Shown here: piece by piece, positions 1 to 9,003 of the stretch
Numbering within the stretch: position 1 is the stretch's first letter
Layout of the letters: the number at the start of each line of letters is the position of its first letter
NCBI RefSeq assembly: GCF_963662805.1
Contig: NZ_OY759856.1
Location: 1-64,000 of the forward strand
Source: an uncultured Cohaesibacter sp.
Lineage (GTDB): Bacteria > Pseudomonadota > Alphaproteobacteria > Rhizobiales > Cohaesibacteraceae
Direction: 5' to 3'
Length of the DNA: 64,000 bases
Notes under the pieces: model-generated
The model's input: the letters and a program-made list of their open reading frames with translations, nothing else
Databases searched by the model: none
What the model was told of the DNA's origin: nothing
Made by a program: the position numbers and the translations under genes

Positions 1-115
1 TGTCCCGAATTGGCTGCGTTGACCGCATCAATCGAGAGCGCGCGAACACAGTTGGCCAAAGCAAATTTTCAGGGTCGAGCTTGAACTTGCTGGCAATTAG
101 CGGATCATCAATCAT
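1..115 (-). CDS. transketolase, N-terminal fragment (runs off left edge; frameshifted)
   Basis: Only the first ~38 codons lie in the window. The start ATG at 115 follows a GAGGAGG ribosome site. It opens MIDDPLIASKFKLDPEN, and after a one-base slip near 62-66 the other frame continues LANCVRALSIDAVNAANSG. That is the typical transketolase N-terminus (NAIRALSMDAV..A.SGHPG). Transketolase moves two-carbon units between sugar phosphates using thiamine diphosphate and consumes erythrose 4-phosphate, which fits the neighbouring tetrose genes. It diverges from the rpiB-like gene and shares an upstream region with DeoR-type operators. The slip is probably a missing base in the sequence rather than decay, because both frames match the family perfectly around it. 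Confidence 0.7.
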   Translation of the reverse strand, partial: MIDDPLIASKFKLDPENLLWPTVFARSRLMRSTQPIRD

Positions 116-154
116 CACGGTTCCTCCTCATGTTGCTCCAGTGTTATCCAATTA

Positions 155-202
155 ATCACAAAATCACAATATAAAATCACAAAATATAACAATTTTTGTG
201 AT
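155..202. promoter_or_regulatory. candidate DeoR operator cluster 1
   Basis: This lies in the 116-436 divergent region between transketolase and the rpiB-like gene. ATCACA occurs at 155, 163 and 176, and TGTGAT at 197-202. The pair 176-202 has the spacing ATCACA-N15-TGTGAT. The same spacing recurs at 236-262 and in front of deoR (2693-2719). Binding by the DeoR protein encoded at 1875-2638 is inference. No coding sequence is supported in the rest of 116-436. Confidence 0.6.
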
Positions 203-232
203 TTAAGGGTGAAATCGCGTTAGATCCAAGCG

Positions 233-265
233 ATTATCACATTCTCCAGTTGAGTTTGTGATAAT
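233..265. promoter_or_regulatory. candidate DeoR operator 2
   Basis: An inverted repeat ATTATCACA (233-241) and TGTGATAAT (257-265), with the same N15 core spacing (ATCACA 236 to TGTGAT 262) as the two other copies. It lies upstream of the rpiB-like gene starting at 437. Confidence 0.6.
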
Positions 266-436
266 ATCGAGTTACAAACGAACCAATGCAGTCACGCTGC
301 TGTTCCAAAAGAACAACAACCGGCCTTCATGTCAGAGCCGCAGCTCAAGCAGCAAGGACGCAACTCCAGACGCTTCGCCGGGTCGGACACACCGCAAAGA
401 CCCCGGCAGGACAGACCAAAAGGGAAGGAAACGACT

Positions 437-894
437 ATGAAAATTGCAATTGAGGCGATAGCGCAGGGGAAGGCCTTGCCAAGATCCTCGCTGACTATCT
501 GAGCGACCGCTACGAAGTTTCAGAAATTTCGCACACGGAAAAAGGCCGGACGACTTCTATGGCGAACCTCGCCGACCGGCTGGCGAGCGCTGTGCTGGAC
601 GGCACCTACGACCGAGGCATTCTGGTATGCGGCACCGGCATCGGCGTCTGCATCTCTGCCAACAAGGTCCCGGGCATTCGCGCCGCGCTTACCCCATGAC
701 ACCTATTCGGCCGAGCGCGCTGCCCTGTCCAACAATGCCCAGATCATCACGATGGCGCGCGCGCGTCATTGGCGTCGAAGTCGCCAAGACCATCGCCGAC
801 GCTTTCCTGAAAAGAAACCTTCGATCCCCAAGGTCGTTCGGCAGGCAACGTCGCAGCAATCGATGCGGTCGACGCCAAATACAACAAGGCTTGA
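437..894 (+). pseudogene. rpiB: RpiB/LacAB-family sugar-phosphate isomerase (EryI/DerI-like), frameshifted
   Basis: Ribose-5-phosphate isomerase B family; EryI of Brucella and DerI of mycobacteria act on erythrulose/erythrose 4-phosphate. The family sequence can be followed across four slips: near 452 (one base missing), 692-695 (extra C), 754-764 (extra base) and 810-815 (extra A). Recognisable segments are [16 protein letters not shown], the catalytic-cysteine loop [34 protein letters not shown], and a C-terminus ending DAKYNKA with TGA at 892-894. Corrected length would be about 151 residues, normal for the family. The frames stay clean between slips and several slips lie in homopolymers, so this is probably an intact gene with sequence errors. 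It converges on tpi through the terminator at 1031-1068. Confidence 0.75.
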
Positions 895-1030
895 GACCGC
901 CTCAAATCGTTCTCCACGGGAGCTGTGGCCATAAGTGCCAGCTCCCACACTCCGGACCGGCCAGCCTATCAGTCCCCGTCCGGTGCGAGGTGTGGCGATC
1001 ACCTCCCCAAGTCGCACCTCGCGGAATCAG

Positions 1031-1068
1031 AAAACGCCGCATCAATCAAAAGATTGGTGCGGCGTTTT
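1031..1068. terminator. bidirectional terminator between rpiB and tpi
   Basis: AAAACGCCGCA...TGCGGCGTTTT forms a long stem with an A tract on one side and a T tract on the other. It lies between two convergent genes. The remaining bases 895-1094 hold nothing else recognisable. Confidence 0.8.
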
Positions 1069-1094
1069 CGTGTCTCAAATGACGGGTAGAGCTC

Positions 1095-1871
1095 TCAGGC
1101 CGCATCCAGCTGCGCGGAGCATTTGCCAGAATATCGGAGATAGCCCTCCACATTCCACGCGGACGCGCCAATGAACAAGCCATCGATATTGGGGAGGATA
1201 TCAGCTCCTCGCAATTGCCCGGATTGACCGAGCCGCCATAGAGGCAAAGCGGTCGATACCCCAGCATATCTTCGGCAACAGCCAGAATCTCGCCCTGCCG
1301 CGCATCGGCATAGTCAGAACTCGCCGGAATACCCTTGTCGCCAATGGCCCACACGGGTTCATAGGCCAGCAGAATCTGGGCCTTTTTCTGCTCTCCGCTC
1401 AGTTTCCCCAGCGCACCGCGCACCTCTTCTTCCAGCACCGCCTGTGCCCGACCCGCCTCTTTCTGCTCAAGCGTTTCACCGACACAGATCAGCGAGTAAG
1501 GCCATGCCGCACAGCCGCCTCGGTCTTGAGGCCCACAGTCTCGTTGGTCTCACCAAAGAATTCCCGTCGTTCGGAATGGCCAAGCTCGACAATATCAAGA
1601 TTGCAATCGGTGAGCATGCGCGGCGAAACCTCACCCGTCCAGGCACCGGCCTCGTCCCAATGCATATCTGGGCACCGACCTTGACCGAAGTTCCCCCAAG
1701 GTGTGCCTTGACCTCACGCACGGCGGTAAAGGGCGGAATAACAAAGCGCTGAATGCGAGGATCGCGCCCTGCCTCCGCAGCGATCATCCCGTTGGCGAAC
1801 AGCATCGCCTCGGCCAGCGTCTTGTTCATCTTCCAGCTGGTACCAATCCAGAAACGAGGGATGACAGTCAT
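1095..1871 (-). pseudogene. tpiA: triosephosphate isomerase paralogue (EryH/LerI/TpiB-like), frameshifted
   Basis: TIM-barrel isomerase. In tetritol pathways this paralogue (EryH, LerI, rhizobial TpiB) interconverts erythrulose phosphates rather than triose phosphates. All three catalytic regions are readable: Lys in GTSWKMNKT, His in ELGHSERREF and Glu in AYEPVWAIG, followed by the phosphate loop YGGSVNPGN and IDGLFIG. They lie in different frames because of three apparent single-base losses near 1668, 1494 and 1195, each in a short homopolymer. Corrected length would be about 260 residues, normal. ATG 1871 follows the deoR stop by three bases, so the two form one operon. Substrate assignment rests on the neighbours. 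Confidence 0.8.
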
Positions 1872-1874
1872 AAT

Positions 1875-2638
1875 TCAGGTCCTTGCAACAGTGAGTTTTA
1901 TTCCCGCATTCTTCAGGTCTTCCGACACGTTAGGCTCGGGCTCACCATCGGTGATGATCCAGTCGAAGCTTTTAGATCCGACAAGACATGAAGTGCGGTA
2001 CGATTGAAGCGGGTGTGGTTGATCAGCAGGCATTTGCGCGTCGCGGCAAGCATCATCGCCTGCTTGGTCCGCACGATATTGTCATCCATGTGGAAGGCCT
2101 GCAGGCCCGAAACGGCGGGTGCCGAAATGAAGGCGATATCGGCCCTCAAACGATGCAGGGTTTCCTCGGTCACGACCCCGCAATAGGCGTTGAACTTGGC
2201 GGAATAGATCCCGCCAAGGGCCAGCAATGTGATCCCGGCCTCTCCGAGGAGGGCGCTGATGATGGCCTGATTGTTGGTAATGACAGTGAGGGGCCGCTGC
2301 TGAATGAGCATGGAGCCGAGCACGGCAGACATGGAGCCATCGTTGATCATGACCGTCATGCCGGGCTCGATCAGCGACAGGGCCTCCTTGGCCATACGCT
2401 CCTTGGCCTCGGCGTCCTGCCTGACCCGGATTCGGAAATCACTCTCAAATTGGTTGCCCGCATCGGCCGTCGCGCCACCGCGCACCTTGCGCAGGACACC
2501 ATTCTGTTCCAACTCATCAAGATCGCGGTGAATGGTCATTTTCGACACGCGGAATCTCTCGGCCAGATCGTCGATATCGACGGCCCTGTGTTCCACCAAA
2601 AGATCCATGATAAACTGTCTACGGTCTTCGCCTCTCAC
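1875..2638 (-). CDS. DeoR-family transcriptional regulator of the tpi/rpiB genes (frameshift near 3' end)
   Basis: The N-terminal DeoR winged helix (about residues 1-60: MDLLVEHRAVDIDDLAERFRV, then MTIHRDLDELE) is followed by a DeoR C-terminal sugar-phosphate sensor domain. The GTG start at 2638 has a GGAGG site six bases upstream. Near 1971 one base is missing from an A run; in the corrected frame the protein ends SFDWIITDGEPEPNV...LTVART with TGA at 1875-1877, typical of DeoR proteins. It is co-transcribed with tpi, like rhizobial eryR-tpiB-rpiB. It probably represses its own operon and the rpiB/transketolase promoters through the ATCACA-N15-TGTGAT sites. Confidence 0.85.
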
Positions 2639-2692
2639 GCGACACCTCCATGGCCAGCATTTCCTCGGGCATTGTGTTTTGTAACATATAAC

Positions 2693-2727
2693 ATCACAAA
2701 TTCAACAAATTTATGTGATTTTGTGAT
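2693..2727. promoter_or_regulatory. candidate DeoR operator 3, upstream of deoR
   Basis: ATCACA at 2693-2698 and TGTGAT at 2714-2719 (N15 spacing), with a further TGTGAT at 2722-2727. This matches the spacing of the two copies in the transketolase/rpiB region. It sits 55-90 bases before the deoR start, as expected for autoregulation. Confidence 0.6.
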
Positions 2728-2780
2728 AGTTTGCCGTTAGAAATATCATTTGCCATCTTATACGGCGCAGCACGCCGAAT

Positions 2781-2811
2781 GGGATTGCCGACAGATGATG
2801 ACGGCAACCCC
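2781..2811 (-). terminator. hairpin downstream of the first DhaK-DhaL kinase
   Basis: The inverted repeat GGG(a)TTGCCG / CGGCAA(c)CCC has an 11-base loop and lies just past the kinase stop on the minus strand. No clear T tract follows, so it may end or stabilise the transcript. Confidence 0.4.
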
Positions 2812-2818
2812 TGTTGTC

Positions 2819-4579
2819 TCAAGCCTCGCGCAGAGCGTTTGTCATTGCCTGAAGGATAACAAAGGCCGATTCAGCACCCGGATCGATGTGGCCAACACTG
2901 CGGGCACCCAATTTCTTGGATCTGCCGCGGCGGCTTTCCATATCACGCGTGGCATCAGCCCCCTGTCTGGCCCCATCAGCGGCTGCCGCCAGCACCGCCA
3001 GAGCATCCGACTTTCCGTCCGCTGCCTTCTTCGCAGCCTCGACTGCCGGAACCCAAGCATCAATCATCGTCTTGTCGCCGACACTGGCTCCGCCCCGGGC
3101 GAGAATACCGTCCAGCATCCCCTCAACCCATGCTGCCATGGCGTTTGCATCAAGGTTGAGGCGATCAGAAACAGCCTTGGCCGCCGCATTGAACGCCCCG
3201 GCATAAAGCGGCCCGGAGGAAGCCCCCACCGCATCGAGCAAGGCCTTTGCGGATTTGGTGCAGGTCTGCGAAATGGTATCCTCATCAGAAGCGCCATCAA
3301 GGGTCTTGAGGATAGCCTGCCAGCCGATATCCATCGTCACCCCGTGATCACCGTCGCCAATCACGCCATCGAGCTCACTGAGCCGGTCCTTTTCTTCGGC
3401 GATGGCATTGCCTGCCGCCCGCATCATGCTGCGGAAGATCTCCGGCGAGATCGATCCCTCGCTTTTGAGACTGGCGCGATCCACCGCTTCACTCTCTGCC
3501 GCCGCATTGTAGGTGCGTGCGGTGTGTTTGCTACCGGCCACTGGTTCCGGAGCGCTGCCCACTGTCAGGGCAGGTGTCCGGCACGGATGATCGAGCAGCG
3601 TCTTGAGATCTTCATCCAGCTTGATCAGGGTGACAGAGGCTCCGGCCATCTCCATCGAGGTGCAATATTCCCCGACCCAGGTGTGATGGACCTTGACGCC
3701 CTTCTCCTTCAGGATCTTCGCCACACGACGATTGATCAGATAGAGCTCCATCAGGCCTGTGGCACCAAGCCCGTTGACCAGAACCGCGACCTCGTCACCC
3801 GGTTTCGGATCCAATTCCCCAAGAATCACATCCATCAGATTATCGGTGACATTGTCTGCCGTATCCACCTTGGCGCGACGCATGCCCGGCTCGCCATGTA
3901 GGCCCATGCCGATTTCCATCTCGTCCGGACCGATCTCGAAATTAGGCTTCAACGTCTGTGGCATGGAGCAGGCCGACAGAGCAACCCCCATCGACAGGGT
4001 TGCTGCATTGGCCTTGTTGGCCGCTGCCGTGACCTCCTCAAGGTTGCGCCCCAGATCAGCCGCCGCCCCGGCAATCTTGAAAACGAAGAAATCGCCAGCG
4101 ATACCGCGCCGTTCCCCGGCCTTCTCCTTGGGCGCGGACGCCACGTCATCAATGACGGCAACCGAGCGCACATCCATGCCAAGCGCGGTGCATTCTTCTG
4201 CGGCCATATTGAAGTTGAGCACATCTCCGGTGTAGTTGCCGTAGAGCAGCACGATACCGGCTCCGCCATCGGCCGCGATGGCCGCCTCCTTGATATGCTC
4301 TGGCGAGGGAGAGGCAAACACGTTCCCCACGGCAGCTGAATCTGCGAGCCCACGTCCAACATATCCCGCAAAAGCAGGCTCATGGCCGGAGCCTCCACCA
4401 ATCACAATACCGACCTTGCCGTCGCGCGGCCCATCGACTGCGACCACCGCCCGGCCGGTCGCTCCCTCCAGCCGCAGCAGGTCGGGATGCGCTGAAATCA
4501 TCCCTTCGATCATCTCGGGGATGATCACTTCCGGCGCATTCATCAGCTTCTTGGTCGAATGCTCTTGGGTGTTTGACAT
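2819..4579 (-). CDS. dihydroxyacetone-kinase-family DhaK-DhaL fusion (probable tetrulose kinase)
   Basis: ATP-dependent kinase of 586 residues. The DhaK domain (about 1-335) has GIVIGGGSGHEP, GNVFASPS, GNYTGDVLNF and the substrate-binding His in MGLHGEPGMRR. The DhaL domain (about 385-586) keeps the Mg-ATP aspartates in DGVIGDGDHGVTMD and the SGPLYAGAF loop. In tetritol and erythrulose pathways enzymes of this family (LerK, DerK) phosphorylate erythrulose. The beside-lying TPI, RpiB and EryD-like genes favour that role over plain dihydroxyacetone. It follows the SorC regulator after 92 bases on the same strand. The Asp triad is complete, unlike the paralogue at 10971-12809. Confidence 0.88.
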   Translation of the reverse strand: MSNTQEHSTKKLMNAPEVIIPEMIEGMISAHPDLLRLEGATGRAVVAVDGPRDGKVGIVIGGGSGHEPAFAGYVGRGLADSAAVGNVFASPSPEHIKEAAIAADGGAGIVLLYGNYTGDVLNFNMAAEECTALGMDVRSVAVIDDVASAPKEKAGERRGIAGDFFVFKIAGAAADLGRNLEEVTAAANKANAATLSMGVALSACSMPQTLKPNFEIGPDEMEIGMGLHGEPGMRRAKVDTADNVTDNLMDVILGELDPKPGDEVAVLVNGLGATGLMELYLINRRVAKILKEKGVKVHHTWVGEYCTSMEMAGASVTLIKLDEDLKTLLDHPCRTPALTVGSAPEPVAGSKHTARTYNAAAESEAVDRASLKSEGSISPEIFRSMMRAAGNAIAEEKDRLSELDGVIGDGDHGVTMDIGWQAILKTLDGASDEDTISQTCTKSAKALLDAVGASSGPLYAGAFNAAAKAVSDRLNLDANAMAAWVEGMLDGILARGGASVGDKTMIDAWVPAVEAAKKAADGKSDALAVLAAAADGARQGADATRDMESRRGRSKKLGARSVGHIDPGAESAFVILQAMTNALREA

Positions 4580-4671
4580 GTCTTCCTCCTGATTTGATAA
4601 GCCTCAGATGCCTTGGCGACACCCGGACCTAATTCTTGGCAGCTTGTAACGCTGGCCTATGACCCTGCAAC

Positions 4672-5625
4672 TCAGGTCTCATAGAGCAGCGCCCTTGCAA
4701 CTGTTTCATCGGTTACCAGCCGATTGACATACTTCCCGCGCAGAATGGCGCGAATGATTGGCAGCTTGCTCCGCCCGCCCGATGCAAGGATCGTGACCGG
4801 CTTGTCGCGCAGCTTGTCTGCGGGAAGCGCCATGATGGAACGATTGAGCGGATGGTCGATGACATTCCCGGCAGGGTCGAGAAAAAAGCCCAGCACCGAG
4901 CCAACAGCATCCTTTTCAAGCAGCTCCGGCAGGGCCTGCTTGACCCTCGGCAACCCCATAATCTTGGAGCGATGGGTCAGATCAGCACAGGAAATCAGGC
5001 AAGGCTGCACCTCCTCGGCATGGTGCATGGCCTCCATCAGCATCTCGTCCTGAAGAAAGGAATCGCGATCCGAACTCGTCCGGCAATAGATGGGTGCAGT
5101 CAGCGAAAAGCACTCAACATCAATCGCATTGGCCATGGCGGTCGCCACCTCCGTGGTGTCATTGCCCGAGCCGCGTGTGATCGCTCCCATAAGCCCCACC
5201 ACATGCGAGAGATTTCCATGGCGTCCGCTAAGACGGCGAACCGAATAGCTCAGGGTCTTACCCCAACCAATGCCGACACCATCATATCGGCCCATATGGT
5301 TTTCAAGCATCTGACCGGCCGCTTCACCAATCGTGCGCTGGTTCTCGTCGAAGTCTTCAACCGCCGGCAGCACGGCAACCTCTTCAAGGCCATATCGTTG
5401 CTTGACGGCCTCCTCGAGTTTGACGCAATCGACCAGAGGCAATCTCAGATCGACAACGACCGAGCCGTCCGTCCGGATCTGCCCGATTATCTTGTTGACG
5501 CGCAAACGCGTCACCTGGAGCTTGTCGGCGATCTGCTGTTGGGTCATACCGCCAACGAAGTAAAACCACGCGATGCGTGCTCGGAGAAGGTCCGCTTCTA
5601 TGTCTTGTGACTGAGTGTTTTTCAT
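4672..5625 (-). CDS. SorC-family sugar-binding transcriptional regulator (EryD-like)
   Basis: A 317-residue regulator. The N-terminal helix-turn-helix (ARIAWFYFVGGMTQQQIADKL, then VTRLRVNKIIGQ; about 18-60) is followed by a SorC sugar-binding domain with VGIGWGKTLS, GAITRGSGND and the C-terminal ASGGRSKLPIIRAIL. Brucella EryD, the erythritol-operon repressor, belongs to this family. Its ATG overlaps the stop of the upstream SIS gene (ATGA), so the two are translationally coupled. A likely target is the inverted repeat in the divergent promoter at 6238-6264. The effector is probably a sugar phosphate of the local pathway; this is inferred from the family. Confidence 0.88.
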   Translation of the reverse strand: MKNTQSQDIEADLLRARIAWFYFVGGMTQQQIADKLQVTRLRVNKIIGQIRTDGSVVVDLRLPLVDCVKLEEAVKQRYGLEEVAVLPAVEDFDENQRTIGEAAGQMLENHMGRYDGVGIGWGKTLSYSVRRLSGRHGNLSHVVGLMGAITRGSGNDTTEVATAMANAIDVECFSLTAPIYCRTSSDRDSFLQDEMLMEAMHHAEEVQPCLISCADLTHRSKIMGLPRVKQALPELLEKDAVGSVLGFFLDPAGNVIDHPLNRSIMALPADKLRDKPVTILASGGRSKLPIIRAILRGKYVNRLVTDETVARALLYET

Positions 5626-6173
5626 TCGAGATTTGTATGGTTGTGTCGCATATCATCTGCGCTGACAGCAAGGACTTGCTTCAGCTTTAAAATCAAGCAC
5701 TCGAATACTACATACTGCGCGCCTTCGTAAAGCGAACCCATCGGCAGCGTTGACGTTTTAGAGGCCATATCATCCGCCATTGTCTGGGCAGGAATAACCA
5801 GAACCTGATCGGCTGCCACAGCACATGCACCATCCGGCTGAGCCGTTATGCACAGGGTTTTGGCGCCCGCCTGTTTCGCAGTCTCGATCAAGGCAGCAAC
5901 GGTGGAAAAATACCCCGGACCGGCCGACACGATAAGTAGATCGCCCGACCCCAGCGGCGGTGTCGTCATGTCTCCAACCATCGAGACCCTGAGGCCAAGA
6001 TGGAACAGACGCATGGCGAAACCCTTGATCTGCAACCCTTCTCGACCGACACCATAGAGCGCAATCTTCTGCGCTGACCGGATGGTTTCAACCGCCTCCT
6101 CGAAGCTGCTTTCTTCCAATTTTTCAACAACTTGAGAAAGCTCTTCAAGCGCACTTCGACACAACATCCTCAT
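5622..6173 (-). CDS. SIS-domain protein (6-phospho-3-hexuloisomerase-like)
   Basis: 183 residues forming a single SIS sugar-isomerase fold. Visible are the phosphosugar loop IALYGVGREGLQIKGFAMRL, the segment GDLLIVSAGPG, and the C-terminal SLYEGAQYVVFECLILKL typical of HxlB proteins. A GGGAGG site lies ten bases before the ATG. It is first in a minus-strand operon with the SorC regulator and kinase, and divergent from the sugar importer. It probably isomerises or senses a phosphorylated ketose; the substrate is not visible. Confidence 0.8.
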   Translation of the reverse strand: MRMLCRSALEELSQVVEKLEESSFEEAVETIRSAQKIALYGVGREGLQIKGFAMRLFHLGLRVSMVGDMTTPPLGSGDLLIVSAGPGYFSTVAALIETAKQAGAKTLCITAQPDGACAVAADQVLVIPAQTMADDMASKTSTLPMGSLYEGAQYVVFECLILKLKQVLAVSADDMRHNHTNLE

Positions 6174-6237
6174 GGAACTTTTTCCTCCCGCCTTCTGAAA
6201 TCAGCCCATTTTCTCCGGCTGTTTCGATGGAAGCATA

Positions 6238-6283
6238 ACATATGTATTTTTTGATTTACATGTGAAATCTTCTCCCCTATAGT
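6238..6283 (+). promoter_or_regulatory. promoter of the sugar-transport operon with overlapping inverted repeat
   Basis: TTTACA (6255-6260), a 17-base spacer, then TATAGT (6278-6283) is a good sigma-70 pattern about 90 bases before the binding-protein start. An inverted repeat ACATATGTA / TTACATGT (6238-6263) overlaps the -35 box, as expected of a repressor operator. The SorC regulator is the nearest candidate. The 6174-6373 region also serves the divergent SIS-sorC-kinase operon. Confidence 0.55.
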
Positions 6284-6373
6284 CTTTTCTGCAGGCGCAA
6301 GTTCAGGAGGCACAGGGAGGCACTGACTGCCGACGTCGTTGTGCATAATTGCACCTGCAGTTGGAGGAAAAAT

Positions 6374-7321
6374 ATGAAAAAACTTACAGTTGCACTTCTT
6401 GCAACCATCGCAATCGCGCTGCCTCAGATCGCTACGGCCGCCGATGAAGCCGGGATGGACAAAAAAGACAGCTATCGCTTTGTCATCATCCCGAAAGTCG
6501 TTCATCCGTGGTTCGACCTGGTTAATGACGGTGCCAAACAGGCAGCTGCTGTCATCGAGGCCCAGACCGGATCGAAAGTCCAGATCGACTACAGCGCCCC
6601 TCAGCAGGCTGACGTCGTTCAGCAAAACCAGATCGTAGAAAGCTCTATTTCAACACGTCCCGACGGGATCGCCATCGACCTTCTGGACGCAAGCGGCAAC
6701 CGCGCCTCGTTGGAAGATGCCATCGCTCAAGGTATTCCGGTCACCGTGTTTGACTCGGTTCCACCCAAAGGCATGAACCTGACCTCTATCGGCAACGATT
6801 TCTGCGAACAGGCAGAGATCGCATCCCATCGCCTCGCAGAATTGCTGGGTGAAGAAGGCGAAGTCGCCATCATGATGGGTGTGCCCACTGCACCGAACCA
6901 TGCAATCCGTGCAGAATGCCATCAGAAGGTATTCGACAGCTATCCGAACATCAAAGTCGTCGCAACCGGCATTGACAACGACAGCATCGAAACCGCTCAG
7001 AAACAGGCCGCAGCCATCATGCAGGCTAACCCAAACCTTAAAGGTTGGGTCGCTTGTGATGCCGCCGGTCCGATCGGCATTGGCCAGGCAATCCAGGAAG
7101 CTGGCAAAGTTGGCGACGTGAAAATGGTTGGTCTCGACAACCTTCCTGAAATGTTGCAGCTGATCCGCGATGGCGTGGCTGACAGCTCGTCTTCGACCAA
7201 ACCGCAGATGCAGGGCTACTGGGCCGTCATGGCCATGTGGCAGCAGTCGATTGGTATCGAGACACCCAAATATCTCGACACCGGCATTGCCGTCCTGACC
7301 AAGGACAACATTGGCGAGTGA
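6374..7321 (+). CDS. ABC sugar transporter periplasmic binding protein (RbsB/TorT-like)
   Basis: 315-residue periplasmic binding protein of the LacI-like type I fold. The N-terminal signal peptide KKLTVALLATIAIALPQIATAA ends near residue 23. Family features are IIPKVVHPWFDLVNDGAKQAA, the hinge region PDGIAIDLLDA, and GWVACDAAGPIGIGQAI. The ATG at 6374 has a strong GGAGG site; an upstream in-frame ATG at 6341 is ignored because it would disrupt the signal peptide. It heads an operon with the ATPase, permease, epimerase and second kinase. The ligand is probably an unphosphorylated sugar or polyol of the same pathway. Confidence 0.9.
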   Translation: MKKLTVALLATIAIALPQIATAADEAGMDKKDSYRFVIIPKVVHPWFDLVNDGAKQAAAVIEAQTGSKVQIDYSAPQQADVVQQNQIVESSISTRPDGIAIDLLDASGNRASLEDAIAQGIPVTVFDSVPPKGMNLTSIGNDFCEQAEIASHRLAELLGEEGEVAIMMGVPTAPNHAIRAECHQKVFDSYPNIKVVATGIDNDSIETAQKQAAAIMQANPNLKGWVACDAAGPIGIGQAIQEAGKVGDVKMVGLDNLPEMLQLIRDGVADSSSSTKPQMQGYWAVMAMWQQSIGIETPKYLDTGIAVLTKDNIGE

Positions 7322-7330
7322 TGACTCCTC

Positions 7331-7364
7331 TGCCCGGTGACTGGTTCACGCCTTTCACCGGGCA
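7331..7364 (+). other. intercistronic hairpin after the binding-protein gene
   Basis: A perfect 10-base inverted repeat TGCCCGGTGA / TCACCGGGCA starts nine bases after the stop. It has no T tract. This resembles the 3' stabilising hairpins that keep binding-protein mRNA in excess over the distal transporter genes. Confidence 0.65.
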
Positions 7365-7491
7365 ACTTCATCCTTCAAAGCCAGCAATGCAAAGCATCCG
7401 ATCATTCGGATAGAGACTGCCGCAACGGCGGCTTCCCATCTATATCGCCACGGTTATGTGCTAGTTCGTGGCACAGCCTTGAGACACTATC

Positions 7492-9003
7492 ATGGCATTT
7501 CTAGAAGTCGAAGACCTGACGCGCGACTATCCGGGCGTCCGAGCCTTGAGCGAAGTCAGCCTCAAGCTCGAACTGGGTCGCGTACATATTCTGGCCGGAG
7601 AAAACGGCGCTGGAAAATCCACTCTCGTAAAACTCGTGACGGGAACTGAAAATCCAAGCGGGGGGCGTATTCTGATCGATGGTCAGGATGCCCATCTCAA
7701 GCCGGAGCTGCACAGATTTGTGGCCTATGTGCCTCAGGAACTGAACCTGTTTCCGCATCTTTCAGTCTCCGAGAACCTGTTCCTGCCCTACAATCGTTCC
7801 ACTCAGTCAGGACGCTTGGTGAACCGCCGCCAGATGGATCGCGATGCCCAGAGCTATCTCGATCGTTTTGCGATTTCCGCGCGGCCCGGGGAACTGGTTC
7901 GAGACATTTCCGTCCCCGAGCAACAGTTGCTTCAAATCGCGCGCGCATCGGTCAATGCGGACATGAAGGTTCTGATCCTTGACGAGCCGACATCCTCTCT
8001 GACCACGTCCGAGATCGAACGAGTGCTTGGCATCATCAAGGACTTTCGTGATAAGAACCACGCTATCGTCTTCATTTCGCACAAGATTGATGAAGTTCTC
8101 GCCATCGGCGATGACTATACGGTGCTGCGCAATGGGGCGAAAGTAGCCGATGGCCAGATCGCCGACATCGACGAGGCGGGACTGATCCGCGCCATGTCCG
8201 GTGAAGATATCGCCTCGAGCAAGCAATTCCAGCCCGAGATTCCAGAAAACCAGCCCGACAAAGAGCCCATTCTTGCCGTGTCCGAACTCTGTGGCACCAT
8301 GTTCGAGAATGTTTCGTTCGAGCTCAGGCCGGGCGAAATCCTCGGCTTTGCAGGTCTGCTTGGTGCCGGACGGTCCGAGGTCATGCAGACGATCTTTGGC
8401 TTTCTCAAAGCCAAGAGCGGCAGCGTGAAACTCGAAGGAGCTCCCTTCCCGCTCGGCAAAACCAGCCGGTCCGTGAACTCCGGCCTTCTCTATCTGTCCG
8501 AAGAACGCAAGATCCACGGCATCCTGCCGCAACTGAGCCTCAGAGAAAACATCGGCATCTCGATACTGGACCAGATCGCCAACTGGACGGGCATCAACCT
8601 GTCCGCAGAACGCATCAAGGTGCGCGATATCGTCAAAGCCTACGACATCAAGGCCGCGGGTATCTCGCAACAGATGTCGCATCTCTCCGGCGGCAACCAG
8701 CAGAAGGCGATCATCGGTCGGGCCATGGCAACAACACCCAAGGTGCTGATCTTTGATGAACCGACCAAGGGAATTGATGTCCGCACCAAGACCGAAATTT
8801 ACAAGATCATGAAGCGTCTCGCCGAAGAAGGCGTCGGCATCATCCTGGTCTCTTCTGAGATGGATGAGCTGCGCAAATGCGCGAACCGCATCGTCACGAT
8901 GTATTCCGGCAAAGTCACCGGATGTTTCGAAACCTCAACAACCAAAAATGAGACCCTTCTCGGAGCGATGTTTGGGTCGGAGGCAAACTCAGATGCAGCC
9001 TAA
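7492..9003 (+). CDS. ABC sugar importer ATPase, RbsA-type tandem domains
   Basis: 503 residues with two ABC domains. The first has Walker A AGENGAGKSTL and Walker B VLILDEPTSSL. The second has the degenerate GLLGAGRSE, typical of RbsA/MglA proteins, plus signature LSGGNQQK and Walker B VLIFDEPTKGIDV. It energises uptake with the single permease gene that follows, whose start overlaps its 3' end by 11 bases. The ribosome site is weak, so translation may depend on upstream coupling. Confidence 0.92.
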   Translation: MAFLEVEDLTRDYPGVRALSEVSLKLELGRVHILAGENGAGKSTLVKLVTGTENPSGGRILIDGQDAHLKPELHRFVAYVPQELNLFPHLSVSENLFLPYNRSTQSGRLVNRRQMDRDAQSYLDRFAISARPGELVRDISVPEQQLLQIARASVNADMKVLILDEPTSSLTTSEIERVLGIIKDFRDKNHAIVFISHKIDEVLAIGDDYTVLRNGAKVADGQIADIDEAGLIRAMSGEDIASSKQFQPEIPENQPDKEPILAVSELCGTMFENVSFELRPGEILGFAGLLGAGRSEVMQTIFGFLKAKSGSVKLEGAPFPLGKTSRSVNSGLLYLSEERKIHGILPQLSLRENIGISILDQIANWTGINLSAERIKVRDIVKAYDIKAAGISQQMSHLSGGNQQKAIIGRAMATTPKVLIFDEPTKGIDVRTKTEIYKIMKRLAEEGVGIILVSSEMDELRKCANRIVTMYSGKVTGCFETSTTKNETLLGAMFGSEANSDAA

